A stretch of DNA of 64,000 nt from Sphagnum compactum. Its lineage: Eukaryota > Bryophyta > Sphagnopsida > Sphagnales. The position numbers and the translations under genes are program-made. The stretch lies in NCBI GenBank assembly GCA_965153455.1, contig OZ234500.1:2046001-2110000 (forward strand). Reading direction: 5' to 3'. This document shows, piece by piece, positions 12,930 to 24,660 of the stretch. Each line of letters opens with the position of its first letter. Positions within the stretch are counted from its first letter, which is position 1. Below the pieces are notes generated by a model. The model was not told the origin of the DNA. It worked only from the letters and a program-made list of their open reading frames with translations, and searched no databases.

Positions 12930-13545
12930 CAGTTTATCTTTGTGATTGATAGATCTGGTTCAATGGCCAGTACTGATGTACAACCCACCATGGTTAAATT
13001 CAGTTCTGTTCACAACGACCGATTAGGATGTGTCTACGAGGTAGTTCTTCGCTTTATGAGAACCCGACTGCAAGAAAATCATCCACCGGAGTCTGTCTCA
13101 ATAGTTCTGTTCAATGAAGGGGCTAAAGCTGCATTTGAATGCAAGGACATGAAAGAAGATTTGATCGATACACTTCTTACCCACGGAGCAGGTGGAGGCA
13201 CAGGATATTACAATGCTGTGAAGAATTCTTACAGTACCTTGCTACGAACAATAGAAGTTATTTTCACGAAAGAGATTGGACCCAATTGTAGTCTTTCTGA
13301 TTGATGGTGAGGCTAATGATCCCAGAGACCCTGTGGTCATTGTTAACAAGATGAGGGAAGCGAATTCGAGGTTGCAATTCTTGACCATCAAGTTTGGTTC
13401 GGAGCCAACCGACAAACGTTTGAAGGACATGGCTGATGCTGGCGGTGGTAAATTCTCAGTGGTTACTGTGAATCAGGTGGAGCTAATGTTGGTATTCGAG
13501 CATCTTGCAAAAACATTGAGGCCACAGGTTACAGCACTCATCTGA
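12930..13545 (+). pseudogene. von Willebrand A domain segment, frameshifted
   Basis: From about 12,930 the frame reads VQFIFVIDRSGSMAS. DRSGS is the D-x-S-x-S MIDAS metal site of VWA domains. It is followed by RLGCVYEVVLRFMRTRL, SVSIVLFNEGA and HGAGGGTGYYNAV, the last carrying the Thr-bearing MIDAS loop. At about 13,283 the frame shifts by one base in CCCAATT and continues as PIVVFLIDGEAND, where the Asp-containing strand lies, and then to EHLAKTLRPQVTALI and a TGA at 13,543-13,545. Both halves align to one VWA domain of about 195 residues, so a single-base insertion is the simplest reading. Upstream another frameshift separates the domain from HITHDGHHFTCQHED. Confidence 0.75.
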
Positions 13546-14239
13546 CTTGCACATGCACAAGACCCAGGAGGAGCTATCATGTTCCCGCTGCTAAACATGA
13601 TATAGATTCAATTTATTACTCATCGACATTTGTGTTAGTGCTATTCATTTAGGATTTCACTTTTCCAAAGTCATATAACAAATCTACAAATCGTACAAAA
13701 TGATTGCACATTCGTCATCTCAGTTACATCGACATGCTACATTAGTTCTTTGTTTCCCTCATGTGCAGAGCCATGTGAATCTCAGAATGTACCTCATTCA
13801 TATAGAATTGTTTCATACAATAGGTGTGAACCTACTTGATATGCAATACTTAGGGGAATTTGTGGACTGTTTTAGATGTGTGATCCAATAGTTAATCATT
13901 TTGAATTGTTGTCAAGTATCGGGTCTTTGCATTGCAAACAGTTGATTTCTATTGGCTAATAGTGATCATCTGCTGCAAATATGTAGTATTCCAATTAAGA
14001 ATTTGTTCCTAAAGCCATGTAGAAGTTGAATGAGTTGATGAGCATAGTGAATTGGGTGTTAGTTTGAAGTGACATATTTATAGGCCACTGTGGATATGGC
14101 TATAGGACCTACACTCTTCTATTGTCACGTAATTCTAACTTAGCAGTGTTTTTTTCTAGGCAATTTTTCTCATTTTTTCACCCTGAAAAATATGATTTTG
14201 ATTTTGGGGAAAAAATGGCCCTAATTCGCCTAATATGTA

Positions 14240-15810
14240 GAAGTAATTAGTATAGGCAACTATCTGCACAAAATGTATGGTGGCAACAATATGGTTGTAT
14301 CAAGTAAGCTCATCACCATAAGAGTATTCCCCCAGAGAACGATGGCTAATGTAGTGCAGTACTCCACATTGTGGCAGGACTAGATGGATATTCAGTCAGG
14401 ATTTATCAACATCCTCAAAATGGAAATCAACTAGAAACTGGATCATTCCCGTGTCTAACAGGTGAAGTTGATCAATAATTGTTCCACAAGGCAATATACA
14501 TTGTTTGTATACCATTGTCATTGACTTCTCAAACTCATCACTCGGATCATTTACATGAGCTGCTATCTCTTTTGCCCACCAATTCTGCATGCACACATGT
14601 TGTGCATGAAAGTGCTGGCTTTTTTTATCACTTTCATTAATCATGCAAATTAGAAGGTCAATGATTCAAGTCGTTCACTATTGGTGTTTAGATGGCATTT
14701 ATATCATGGTACTCATATGACTTGATCCAAGGTTAGTTTTCCACTCCCTATATCACAATGCTACCAGAAGTTTATCTGTGCTTGCATTCCTTATGCAGGA
14801 AGCCATGAAGCTGAACTGGCAATAGAGATGAAGGCCTTGAAGGCTTCTCTCATTCGGGCACCCATTGACACTACATGCATTGCATTCAAGCTCAATCTGA
14901 TCAAGAAGCCCTTAAGCTCAGCCATCTTCTCTGGATGTTTTGCTGGAATTGATATTGGGAAAGAGCTCATTAATCTTGACCCCCAAGAATTTAGGGAAAA
15001 GATTGAGATTGATGAAAATGACCTGATCCAAGTTGAAAGCTACACTTTCAATATTAATGACACTTCTCTTCAGGAATTTTGCTTTGGAAGATAGTCAGGT
15101 GTGACCTCCCACATCTGACTGCAGTGAGCTGTACTAGATTCACCAAAAGAAACATCTCATCCCATTCTTCACAAGTGATGGCAGTGATGATGTAGAAAAT
15201 CTTGGCCTGGAGGCTGCAGCAGAGCTTGCAGATCTGCAACAAAGACTCATCCCTTGCAGCTCCAAATGTGATTTTTGTTGTTTAAGGTATTTCCAGGAGA
15301 ATTCACACCCTGCTGACCACTCTGGCAAAGAGAGGTCCACAAATGCACAAAATCCTACAGCCTCTGCAAATTCATTAGTCCAGGTACCAAGTATACACGT
15401 GACCATCTCCAAGGCCTGCAGTTTTGTTCTGTAGACTTCTTGACATACATAGTTTTGGAGTGGACGTTCCAAGACACAGTTGTACTCACCTGAGGTATGT
15501 TTGGTCTCATGGGCATGTTGTGGATTCCAGTTACACTTTTTGTTGCAACAAAGACTTACCAGCAAAGAAGTGACACATTGCAACAAAAGGCTGTGCAGCT
15601 TGCCTGGAAGGCATCAAACTGCAAAACTGTATGCAGTCTTGAAATCAATCTTGCTGAAGATCATGAATGCAACTCGTTCATGCACATGGCTAATGAAGTG
15701 TGCTCTCTTCCAGTATGCACAAACTCGTGTGTCATCCCTTATTCAGACAACCTGCCATGAAAAAGTGTGCCTCTTGAGCTGCTCGATGAAAGGACGCAAG
15801 CGCATACCTC
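14240..15810 (+). pseudogene. Second, partial copy of the GTPase/Cys-rich gene
   Basis: This segment repeats the first copy from about 9,680 to 11,960 in the same orientation. Matching pieces: LHKMYGG followed by the donor-like ATCAAGTAAGCTCA; the intron itself (words such as TTTATCAACATCCTCA and GAAGTTGATCAAT are shared); the acceptor CCTTATGCAG at about 14,791-14,800; a frame with APIDTTCIAFKLNLIKKPL and GKELINL (14,828-15,094), against APIDTKHIVLKLNVIKEHL in the first copy; and a Cys-rich part with CKTVC and VCSLPVCTNSC (15,600-15,760). It lacks the G domain and the VWA domain, and the frame is broken repeatedly. Shared intron sequence shows a DNA-level duplication rather than retroposition. 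Confidence 0.75.
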
Positions 15811-15859
15811 CTAGTATTGGAAAGTTCAGTAGTAGAGACAGCTTCTTTTAGTATTGGAA

Positions 15860-16340
15860 AGTTCATAGGAGCTACATAATACTATCCCATTTGCTTAGGA
15901 ATTGTTCCTATGAGAACAAGGAACGTAAGACATAAGGCACGACCACTTTTTCATGCTCTCACCTTTTTCTTCTCCTACTATTCCATCTTTCCTACTCTTC
16001 ACCAAGCAAACAATGTCTCGGCCTCACATGCCCTCCTTATCTTGTTGTGGATCAAACATGGAATCGCATAAAATTACTCTATGTTAGTTTTGGCACGAAC
16101 TTGAGGCGGTACTTATTCTGTTTCATATTAATTAGTTGGGGGTGCCTAACAAGCCCAACTTCTTTTTTTTGGGTAATGAGACTATTTGATTGGCCCATTG
16201 CAATAAAAAAGTTGAAACTACGAAGACTTCCTAAATAGAAGATTCTATGGAAAGATGGACGGCATCTCCCTTTGGCCCACCTATATAGATGAGAAGGGGA
16301 GGACTTTGGGCAAAACATATAGGATTACAGCGAGGTGCTA
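15860..16340. other. Intergenic DNA with one half of a direct repeat
   Basis: No gene seen. The stretch at about 16,127-16,210 (ATTAATTAGT, a T-run, then ATTTGATTGGCCCAT) recurs at about 16,618-16,700 in the same orientation, suggesting the two ends or two copies of a small repeat. Confidence 0.4.
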
Positions 16341-16341
16341 T

Positions 16342-16418
16342 TGGTAACACCCTTGGGGGACCTAGGGAACATACTGGGAACCTGATGGGAACCCATTGGG
16401 AACTTGATGGGAACAAAG
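16342..16418. repeat. 11-bp tandem repeat (TGGGAAC core)
   Basis: Seven consecutive 11-bp units start at 16,342, 16,353, 16,364, 16,375, 16,386, 16,397 and 16,408. The last five carry the core GGGAAC with variable four-base tails; the first two are more diverged. The spacing is exactly 11 bases throughout. It is followed by a poly-C run at about 16,440. No coding or RNA function is apparent. Confidence 0.75.
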
Positions 16419-16699
16419 GAAAAAAGAAAAAAAATCCTCCCCCCCCCCCCCGCGACCACCCAAAACTTAAAAGAAAAAAAATGAAGGCACTTTTGAGTGC
16501 ATGCTGAGCCTTCCCATTGGCTGCATGAAATTTCTATGTTCCAAAACTGTTTATCACCATTTTTGGCCTGGGCTAATACCCCCATTTATGAACTGGGGGT
16601 ACTTATTTATTCATGCTTCTATTAATTAGTGAGAGGGTGTAGCCACAGTTTTTTTTTCTTTTTTCAGAAGGAGCCATTTGATTGGCCCATCACCAATAT

Positions 16700-19600
16700 T
16701 TTTGGAACAAGGGGCACCCCCTAACATAGAAACCTAAAAATGTTCCCTCCCCCAAAATAGAAGCATGCTTTGTCATGCTTTGTCATGCTTCCATGAGACC
16801 TGGCAAGATATCATATGAGCCTCAACTTGATACCCCAGAGGTTATAAAGGAACCCCTTGGGTCCAGTTGTCAAGCTAGTAGCGAGGTGATAATTAAAAGC
16901 CTAGAAAGTAGCTGCATGTGGAATGAAATTTGTTAAAAAATAATGTTGATGAGAGGTCTCCTCTTAGATCATGATGGTAGGGTAAAACCTAACTAAAAAA
17001 TAGTTTGATTAATTTGAGATAGCTTTTAAGCAGACAGAAGTTCAAGCACTCATGCACTTTGAGTACACAAATGCCAAAAAGCTCTTGAAAACAGCTTGCC
17101 TCTCAATTTGCCTATGTGAACAAGGTGGATGCTAACAAAATGAAGGTCTAAAAGTAACTTACTTTTCTGCCACTGCTAAACCTGAAATTGGCCACCATCT
17201 CTCTATCAGCAATCAACTGTTTGTTGATGAAGTTTAGCACAATTGTCTTTTTTGCATTATGCTATGAAGCTCCAAATTCTGGTGTAAGAGCAATGATAAT
17301 TGTCTAACTCAACATGTTTCCTCACAAATTCTTATTGACAGTGGTGAAATGAGCACCCAATTGACAGTGCTGTTCCTAATAGGTACCCACACACTCTATG
17401 GAAGGGGTATTAGTTCAAGCCAAAAATGCTAACAACCAGTTCAAAGGGGAGGCCTAACATCTTCACAGAGAAACTCCTACAGTGTGCAGATTCTTAACTT
17501 TCACTTTTCTTTTCATTTTCTTTCTTTTGTGATGATTTGATAAAAATGGCTCACTGCAAAACAAAAAAATAAAGAAATAAAAATGAAGAAAAGAATTTGG
17601 GAGGCACCCCCATCTTGTTAATAGAAGTAAACAATAGGTGTCATGAATAGTCATAACAATCTGTGATGTGGAAAAATGCAGAGAAGAAGTTTATTTCAAC
17701 TTTCAATTTTATCATATATAATATACTTTGCTATGTCAAATTTTTATTTCAAAGAACAAGAGGTTTGGTACCCTATTTGAATTTTCTTGGATTTGAAAAA
17801 AAATTAAAACTATATATGACCCACGTTGTCATGGGCCATCTACTTATTTGTGAGCCTCATGTTGCCTTCCATTGGGCAATCGGGAGCTATCTAACACATC
17901 TAGTCCCCAAGCTTTTCACACTTTATGTACTAAGACAAGGGGATGCCAACCATGTCTTCCAACTCCTCACGAAGTATAATGTCCTCCTATGTCGTACATA
18001 TAGCTCATCTGCTCTCTCACATCCTGGTTTCCTCTCAAAGTTAGTAATTTATAGGACCATTGATGAACACAGAGACCAGCCTCATGTCACAGAAGAAGGT
18101 GCAAAGCACGCTATGTGGCCTTGAATGATGATGATGAGAATGGTCAGAGCCTTTGCAAAGTAAGTGACCATTGTACCACCAAAAGAGCTTGTAAATTAAG
18201 TATCAAGTTTCATGTTGATTTGTTTCCTAAAACAACACAACTTATAGTCTGTAAAGCTCAGGGTGTGTGGGAGTGGCCTCAGGAAGGCACAGTAGTGGAT
18301 GTTTTTCTTACCAACAAGGGGCTGTTGGCAAGTTTGTAGTTGCATGGAGATCATTGATTGCCTCAATGCACTTGGATGAGAAGGTTGAAGGGGATGTAGG
18401 ACACCCTGGTGTCTGCCAACAAGCAGAGATTCACATGGCTGCCCATGTGATCCTTGCCATGTGATCTGATTACTCCAGCCAAGCACCTTAAGATACAACC
18501 TTAACAGTCATAGGAAATGTTTGCAAAATAAGGAAAAAATGGCAAGTGCTTAAAAGACCATTATATTGTATGTTTCTTAATGTTGGTTGAAGTTTATGTA
18601 GATCAAATTTTATACATGTAGGCTCTAGAGTAAAGTAATGGGGTGGGGACCTTCCCAAAATAAGGGGTCCAGACAAGGCCTAGCTGATCCAGCCCTGCAT
18701 TTTGGGAGTATGCCCCACCTATGGGCTTTACCCATTGTGAAGCACAAGACAAATGCTATCATTGAGTACGGATATTATTTGTACTTCTTAAGAGTGGTAG
18801 GCATAAGATCACTTCCACTCTTAAGGAGTAGGCATAAGAATTCTCCCCCTTCGAGGGGTTGTATGCTTAGGTTCATGCTCATATTTGTGATTTGTTGTTG
18901 ATTTGCATTTCATTTATACATTGTTATGTATGGTTGTATAAATATTTTCTTAAAAAAGGTTCAAATATCACACCTCTTCACTTTTGTGGGAGTTCATAAT
19001 TGTACAATTCTATCTTCATTTTCCTTTTGAAATAATTATGGAGTGTCCAAAAACTTTTTACACTCATGAAAGAATTAGGCTAGTAAACAATCCAATGATC
19101 AAACATTTAAAGGGCTTAAAATCACTAGATATTGTTCCTTTGCCTTTGGAATTCAATGAGATTGTGTTGAACTCTTAGAGACAAACTCATCTATGTCATT
19201 TAGATCATGCATTTAAGGCAACAGCTAATCTTGATGTAGTTAACAATAACTCCTCTACATTATAGCTATAGATCAATTTTATTATGAACATGAAGTAGAA
19301 ATGTTAGTGATATTTTATGGTCTTTAAAGTAGATTTAGTTTTTTTTTCAAATGGGATTTTAATATTCTAGAATATATTCAATGTGCTTGTGTGAATTCAT
19401 TGAAAAAATATTAATGTTTATCCTCTTATAAACATTCCAATGTGCTGATTTTTGTCAATATGGACATTGCTTGTTTTAAAATGTCATTTTAAATGTGCAT
19501 GAAAAACTACTATATAGGTGATATGTTTAAATTTTTATTTTCTTAATGTCATGGGTGTACGAAATTTTTGTTGACGTTTTTTGGCATTAGTGATACATAT

Positions 19601-19870
19601 GAAAAAAAATGGCAATGGTGTATTTAAGTTTATGATTTGTGGTTAGCAAGGTCTAACCTTCATTTCAATCAACCGGTTTAGTTTATACTGAATTCAACAA
19701 ATTATTATTTGAGGATATTGTTTGCAATTGACAATAGGAGGATGAAAATAATTACTCGAAATTTGGTGAACACCACATCGGTTTGATTGTGAACTTTGAG
19801 GAGTTTGGTTCTAAACTCAAGTTCTTGTGCAAATTTTATGCAAATCAATTAAAATATGCTTGAAATTCCA
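16700..19870. other. Intergenic DNA, no gene recognised
   Basis: AT-rich with scattered short frames. The longest, a plus-strand frame at 17,663-18,124 followed by one at 18,115-18,339, has no recognisable domain and I do not call it. A short word-level similarity (CTTAAGGAGTA with flanking bases) links about 18,790-18,850 to about 2,283-2,330, which suggests a dispersed repeat. Confidence 0.4.
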
Positions 19871-19974
19871 ATAATTCAGAAATCATTAAACAATCATATT
19901 GAATTTGAATGGAAATTCAAGTTTTTAATGAAAATTTATGAAAGTGTGTGTTGACATAATGACAATTCTTCTTA

Positions 19975-20250
19975 TTTGGTGGCCACCAGACGGGTTTCAA
20001 CATTTGCACCATGTTGATTTTGATGTCAAATTCACTTTCTTCTTGAAAATTTATGAAGTTATATGAAAACTTGGTTGAAATATGTTCAATTTGGTAGCCA
20101 CAGATGGGTTTTTCCCCCAACCTATTGAGTTTGGTGTCAAATTTAGCTTCTTATTGAAAATGTATGCAATTACATGAAAAGATAATTGAAATATGTTTTA
20201 TTTGGTGGCCACCATATGTGTTTTGGCCTTCCCTTGCAAATTGAATTAAG
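19975..20250. repeat. Tandem repeat, unit about 111-115 bp
   Basis: Units begin at about 19,975, 20,090 and 20,201 with TTTGGT(G/A)GCCAC and run through GTCAAATT, TTATTGAAAA or TTCTTGAAAA, ATGAA and GAAATATGTT. Two full units and the start of a third are clear. More diverged relatives may extend back to about 19,800. Non-coding. Confidence 0.65.
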
Positions 20251-21432
20251 TCCAAAATTAAAGTTAAAGTTCGGAATTAATTAAATATGTGTAATAGTTT
20301 AATTAAAATAATTTAAAATAGAAAGCCAAATTAATAAATTAAGATATAACATATGATACCTTAAAGTATAATAACCTATTATAATTTAAGGTATAACCTA
20401 AAATATTCAAACAAATGAGACATTATTTTTGAGTGACATACATGAATATTCATGTTTAATACACAAAAATTGCATAATTTTATTTAAATTTACATCATGA
20501 TAATTGCATCATTGATGTTAAAATATAAATCATACGTACTTCATATGAAAACATCACAAGTAAAAAATACATATCATTTATATAGGAGTAATATGTATAT
20601 TTTTCATGCCATTTTTACACTTTGAAGCCCACAAATTTTACATAGACATTTTTTTTTACGATTTTTGCTCGGATTTTATTAAAATTTCATGATATTGTAA
20701 ATTTGTGATGGTAATAACTTAGGGTATAACTTATAATAACTTAAGTTAACCTAAAATAACATAGGGCATAACTTAGAATAATTTAAGCATTACTACAAAA
20801 GTGGGGAGTTCACTAACCTAAATCACTATGGGACCTTAAAAGTGAAATAAATTCACTGCATTTTAGTGATTTCACCTTAGTTAAAGTTATTTCACTATAA
20901 TATCATTATGTAAACATCGTGTTTCACTATTAGTTGGCATAGTTCACTATTATAATTCACTATAGTAAATAGGTTTATTTCTATGTTGTTTTAAATACCC
21001 TATATATGATACTTTATGATATATTTTATATTATTTTAAGTTACTTTAATTATTCTAACTTATACCCTATGTTATTATAAGTTATTATAAGCTATTATGA
21101 ATTATTATACCCTAAAATATTATGCGTTATTCTACCTTAAGGTATTTTAGCTAACTTATTATAGGTTTTTTAATTATTTTATATTCAATTATTCAATTAA
21201 CCTTAGGGTATACCTTAGGTTATTTTATTTTAAGTTAATATATAAACCTTATGGCGAGACCTTGGGATCCCATCCGGACCCGGCTGTCACATAAAGTCCG
21301 TAACAACATCAATACAAATTTGATTCAATCGAGGAAGGCGGCAATCTACTGCACTCACCGAGATTTACATGACTAGCTAATCATTTTGAAATTGTAAAGT
21401 ACTTTATATTGTGGGTCAGCCTTGCGAGTTAG

Positions 21433-23852
21433 TTATGGTTTGGGGGAGAAGTAGCGCAAGATGGACTTATGAGATGGCCCGACTTCCACCGTCTTGACCT
21501 TCTTCGGGCGACCCAGCCTTGCCTTCACCACCGTTGGTATCGATTCGCCCATCGCATCAATTGCTAAACGCTGGTGCTTGTTTTGGCGTGTCACCGAGGC
21601 CTACTCTTGGTTCTATTCCGTTTGATCGAGTTGCGCATGCAGAATTAGTGGAATTTCGAGATAGTATGGCAGGTCCTGGGGCGGAATTGAAAAGTACTTC
21701 TTCCCCAGTGAAATCAACTTTTTGTTAGATAGGGTTAACGGTGGTGCAATCTATAATTGTATGGGAATTCGTGTTGTTTGTTCAACTGTAATGATACCAG
21801 CGTCGAACAAATCAGACAAAATCAATCTCTTAATCAAGTCCAAATTTAACGCCTTGATCAGTGGGACGTACATAGCTGAACTGTCTAGGGCCGAGCTCAG
21901 CGATCTCATGCTCATGAAGCCTTAATTGAACTCGAAAAAGTAGTTGAACGTATATCAAGTTGGAAGCTGATTGAAATGCTTCTTCAGGACTCGATCCTAA
22001 CCAATGTAACAAGGGTGCTGAGAGTCACGATGGTCAATAAACATTGCGGTCACTCCTTTGACGTGGTTGACGACCTCAACGATAGCCATTGGAGTGTAGA
22101 AGTTTTTGCCTTTCATCGCATTGCGGCACCCCGCGACGATCCGATCGGCAATGTTGTGGGAATGTCCAGGGATCAAATAAATCAACACAATGTTAATGTA
22201 GATCATGATGGAGAGCAAGGTCAAGAACTACATGACAAGTTGCGACTTGTTCTGCCTGACGCAATTGTCGAAGATGACCACCAGGATCTTGGGCGTCACC
22301 TACTTGCGCTCTAGCATTGTCTTGAATTTATTGGAGTGGTACGTAAACCGCAAGCTGCATAGTGCATCTGCATCCTTGCATTGCGCTTGTTTGTCATAAA
22401 AGAGCACGTCGGTGCTATCGCTGGTAAGGTCAGCAACACCAAAGTTTGAAACCATCATATTGGAGTTAAAATAATCGGCCAATGGCCGTGAATGCCCATA
22501 ATGAGGCATGGCAAAGCTACCACCGAAACCTTCAATCTGAATCTAAATCATGGGCGTTGCGGTCGTGGATGTCATGTCGATGTCACCAGCATCATGAGCA
22601 CGGTGGTCGTCGTAACTATCAGGGATGATTTTACGGGGAACAGGCTAATCAGGAGCGTGCTGCTTGACGAACTCCTTGACAAAAGTTGACACTGTACGGT
22701 GCTGGCTAATGGCGGCATCCATATGAGTCTGCTTCTCCAAGAGCAGGCGATCGCGTTCATCAGAGGGAAGGTCATTTCGTTGCAACTGGATATCGATATG
22801 AATGCAGTAGTCGCATACGTCCTCGGCAGTGCGAGCTAAGCGAAGGCTAGGAAAGAACAGATGGATGTATTGAATCCAGTGTGAATACGATACGACACAA
22901 CGGCCGTCATTGGCGGATTTGATCTTGTCCTTGTACCTCTGATACAACTTTGTGAACGTGAGCTTTGGATCCTGAAGATATTGCTTCGAACGCCTGTGAG
23001 CGCAGGGGAAACGTCCTCGACCTCCCAAGACTCCGCATTTGCCTTGATCGTGTCCAGGTCGTTATCATGAAGTGTATGAACAGGAACGCGCGGTGGATGG
23101 AAGGTGTGAAACGTGTTGATACCATCTTTTAGAACCTTGCGCAATCGACTAATCTTTGAACCGCCGACAAGCAGGACGGCTTGAATCTCACGTTTCGAGA
23201 ATCCACTCTGGATCAAATTCATGATGTTCCCTTCTAACTGTTGCCATTTGGCACCAGCCCAATCCGTTTCCATAGACGCCCAATCGGCACGGATTTTGTC
23301 GATAACATCCTGGCTAATTTTAGTAATGACCCGTTCCAATGCGTTTGCCTACCAATTCGCCAGTGGTCGATGTTGCCGCTAAATCACGGTCTGATGGGAA
23401 CCACCAACTTCGCTCGATTGACGTGATACCTGCTCGGCTCGCAATGTTGACAACTCCGATGCGATGGACTTAGCATACGCTAATAATGAAGTCATGGTGG
23501 TTGATGATGAGGACGTCATAGCGGCCGATGATGAAGAAGTGTTATGCATCTCTAGCAGCTGGTCTGATGTAGGTGCCAATTCATCAGCGGTAAGGTAATG
23601 AATGATATTCTGCTCCCATCTTCGCGCAAGGAAAAATTCAGGGAAGGTGACCAAGAATGCTCCAACGTGTTGAAGGGCCATCTGCATTTTGCTTATTGGT
23701 GTCGTTTTCGATGTGTCGATATCATCATAGTATCCAATTAAAGTACGCAAACGCGCATTCAGCTCTTTATAGCAATCCTCAACGCAACGCTTGGACATGA
23801 TTGCAATCATGTTTGGATCATCCGAGCGACAGGACGACCACTGCCAATGCAA
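21433..23852 (-). pseudogene. DDE-type transposase with ten in-frame TAG codons
   Basis: Reads right to left. An N-terminal helical region is followed by an HTH-like stretch (FSKREIQAVLLVGGSKISRL), a Cys pair in FPSLRLARTAEDVCDYCI, then MPHYGHSRPLADYF, IFDNCVRQNKSQ, IPGHSHNIADRIVAGCRN and an AT-hook-like LGRPKKVK near the end. The frame closes with RYFSPKP and TAA at 21,433. The DNC-x-x-QNKS and GHS-x-x-x-x-DR blocks suggest a DDE/D nuclease core. One frame shift lies near 23,008 in GTTTCCCC. Premature stops, first base on the minus strand: TAG at 23,381, 23,351, 22,647, 22,545, 22,302, 22,230, 21,999, 21,753, 21,615 and 21,603; TGA at 21,957; TAA at 21,924. Apart from these the frame is open, so decay is recent. 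The start is uncertain: first ATG at 23,810, with an acceptor-like AG upstream. Confidence 0.75.
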
Positions 23853-23929
23853 AAATTAATTAATTGCCATCAGCGTTTTAACTTTATTTGTGACCTCGGG
23901 GTTGCGCCATAAGGTTCATATGTTATTTC

Positions 23930-24660
23930 AAGTTATATTTTAGGTTATTCAAGGTCATTTTACTTTATGTTATTATAAATTATTTTATCCTAAATATAAT
24001 AATTTAAAATAATTTAAAATATAATATAATTACCTAAGGTAAAATACTCTATAATAATTAATAATAGCCTATGAAAAAATAATTTAGAATAACGTACAAT
24101 AGAATAACTACCAATAACCTATGGTAATATAGCTTAGAATATCGAACAATCACTTATAATATAATAGTTACCAATAATCGTAGTATAACATATAATAACC
24201 AACAATAAGTTATAATACAATAATCACCAATAGTTATAATATAACCTAGAATAGCCACCAATAAAATAACCACCGATAAAATAACCACCAATAACCATCA
24301 ATAGCCATTAATAAAATAACCATTAATATCCACCAATAGAATAACCATCAATAACCATATATTATAATTGCTTAAAATTGCCAAAAATAATTTACGATGA
24401 AATAATCTACAATAGATAAAAGTAATTTAAGGTGAAATAACCTATAATAACCTATAATTGCCAATAATAACATAATGTGAAATAACCTTCAATAGCCAAA
24501 AGCAACCAACAATAACCTCACATAGTCGAAAATAACTTAAGATGAAATAGTTTATAATAGCTGTAAGTAACCTTTAAATAAAATAGCCAAAAATAGCCAA
24601 AAGTAATTGAAAATAACCATAAATAACCTTAAATAATGTAGTGTGAAATAAATTAGATTA
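23930..24660. repeat. AT-rich AATAACC-type array inside the transposon
   Basis: Dozens of short, irregular copies of AATAACC, CCAATAA and AAAATAACC fill this stretch next to the transposase gene. The left interior (about 21,000-21,240) holds the opposite-strand version (TTATTATAAG, TTATACCCTA). Subterminal repeats in both orientations are typical of CACTA elements, where they serve as transposase binding sites; that role is inferred here. Similar words also occur outside the left end at about 20,330-20,790. Confidence 0.55.

Larger units (their letters stand above)
8130..13545 (+). pseudogene. Broken giant GBP-like GTPase / Cys-His-rich / VWA protein gene
   Basis: Plus-strand remains of one very large gene. 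In order: a conserved N-terminal stretch (8,140-8,355 and 8,409-8,942), a G domain (about 8,946-9,758), a helical segment (10,258-10,602), a long Cys/His-rich region (about 11,054-12,400), a linker (12,430-12,900) and a VWA domain (12,930-13,545). Plausible introns: 9,759-10,257 (GTAAGC..GTGTAG) and 10,603-10,915 (GTGTTG..TTCAG), each keeping frame. The frame is broken by TGA at 8,943, a 1-base loss near 8,958, TGA near 11,051, frameshifts near 12,404, 12,664, 12,860-12,930 and 13,283, and TAG at 12,836. The P-loop Gly is Arg. By its parts the ancestor was a large dynamin-superfamily GTPase with a metal-binding region and a VWA adhesion-type domain; its role is unknown to me. Some breaks could be unrecognised introns, but the point stops and the P-loop change argue for a dead copy. 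Confidence 0.72.

Noticed and set aside
16127-16705. Small LTR retrotransposon suggested by a direct repeat
   Set aside because: The repeats are short and diverged, with no primer-binding site, polypurine tract or target duplication seen.
17663-18339. Plus-strand frames of 153 and 74 residues
   Set aside because: No homology recognised; the two frames overlap in different phases and the composition is like the surrounding DNA.
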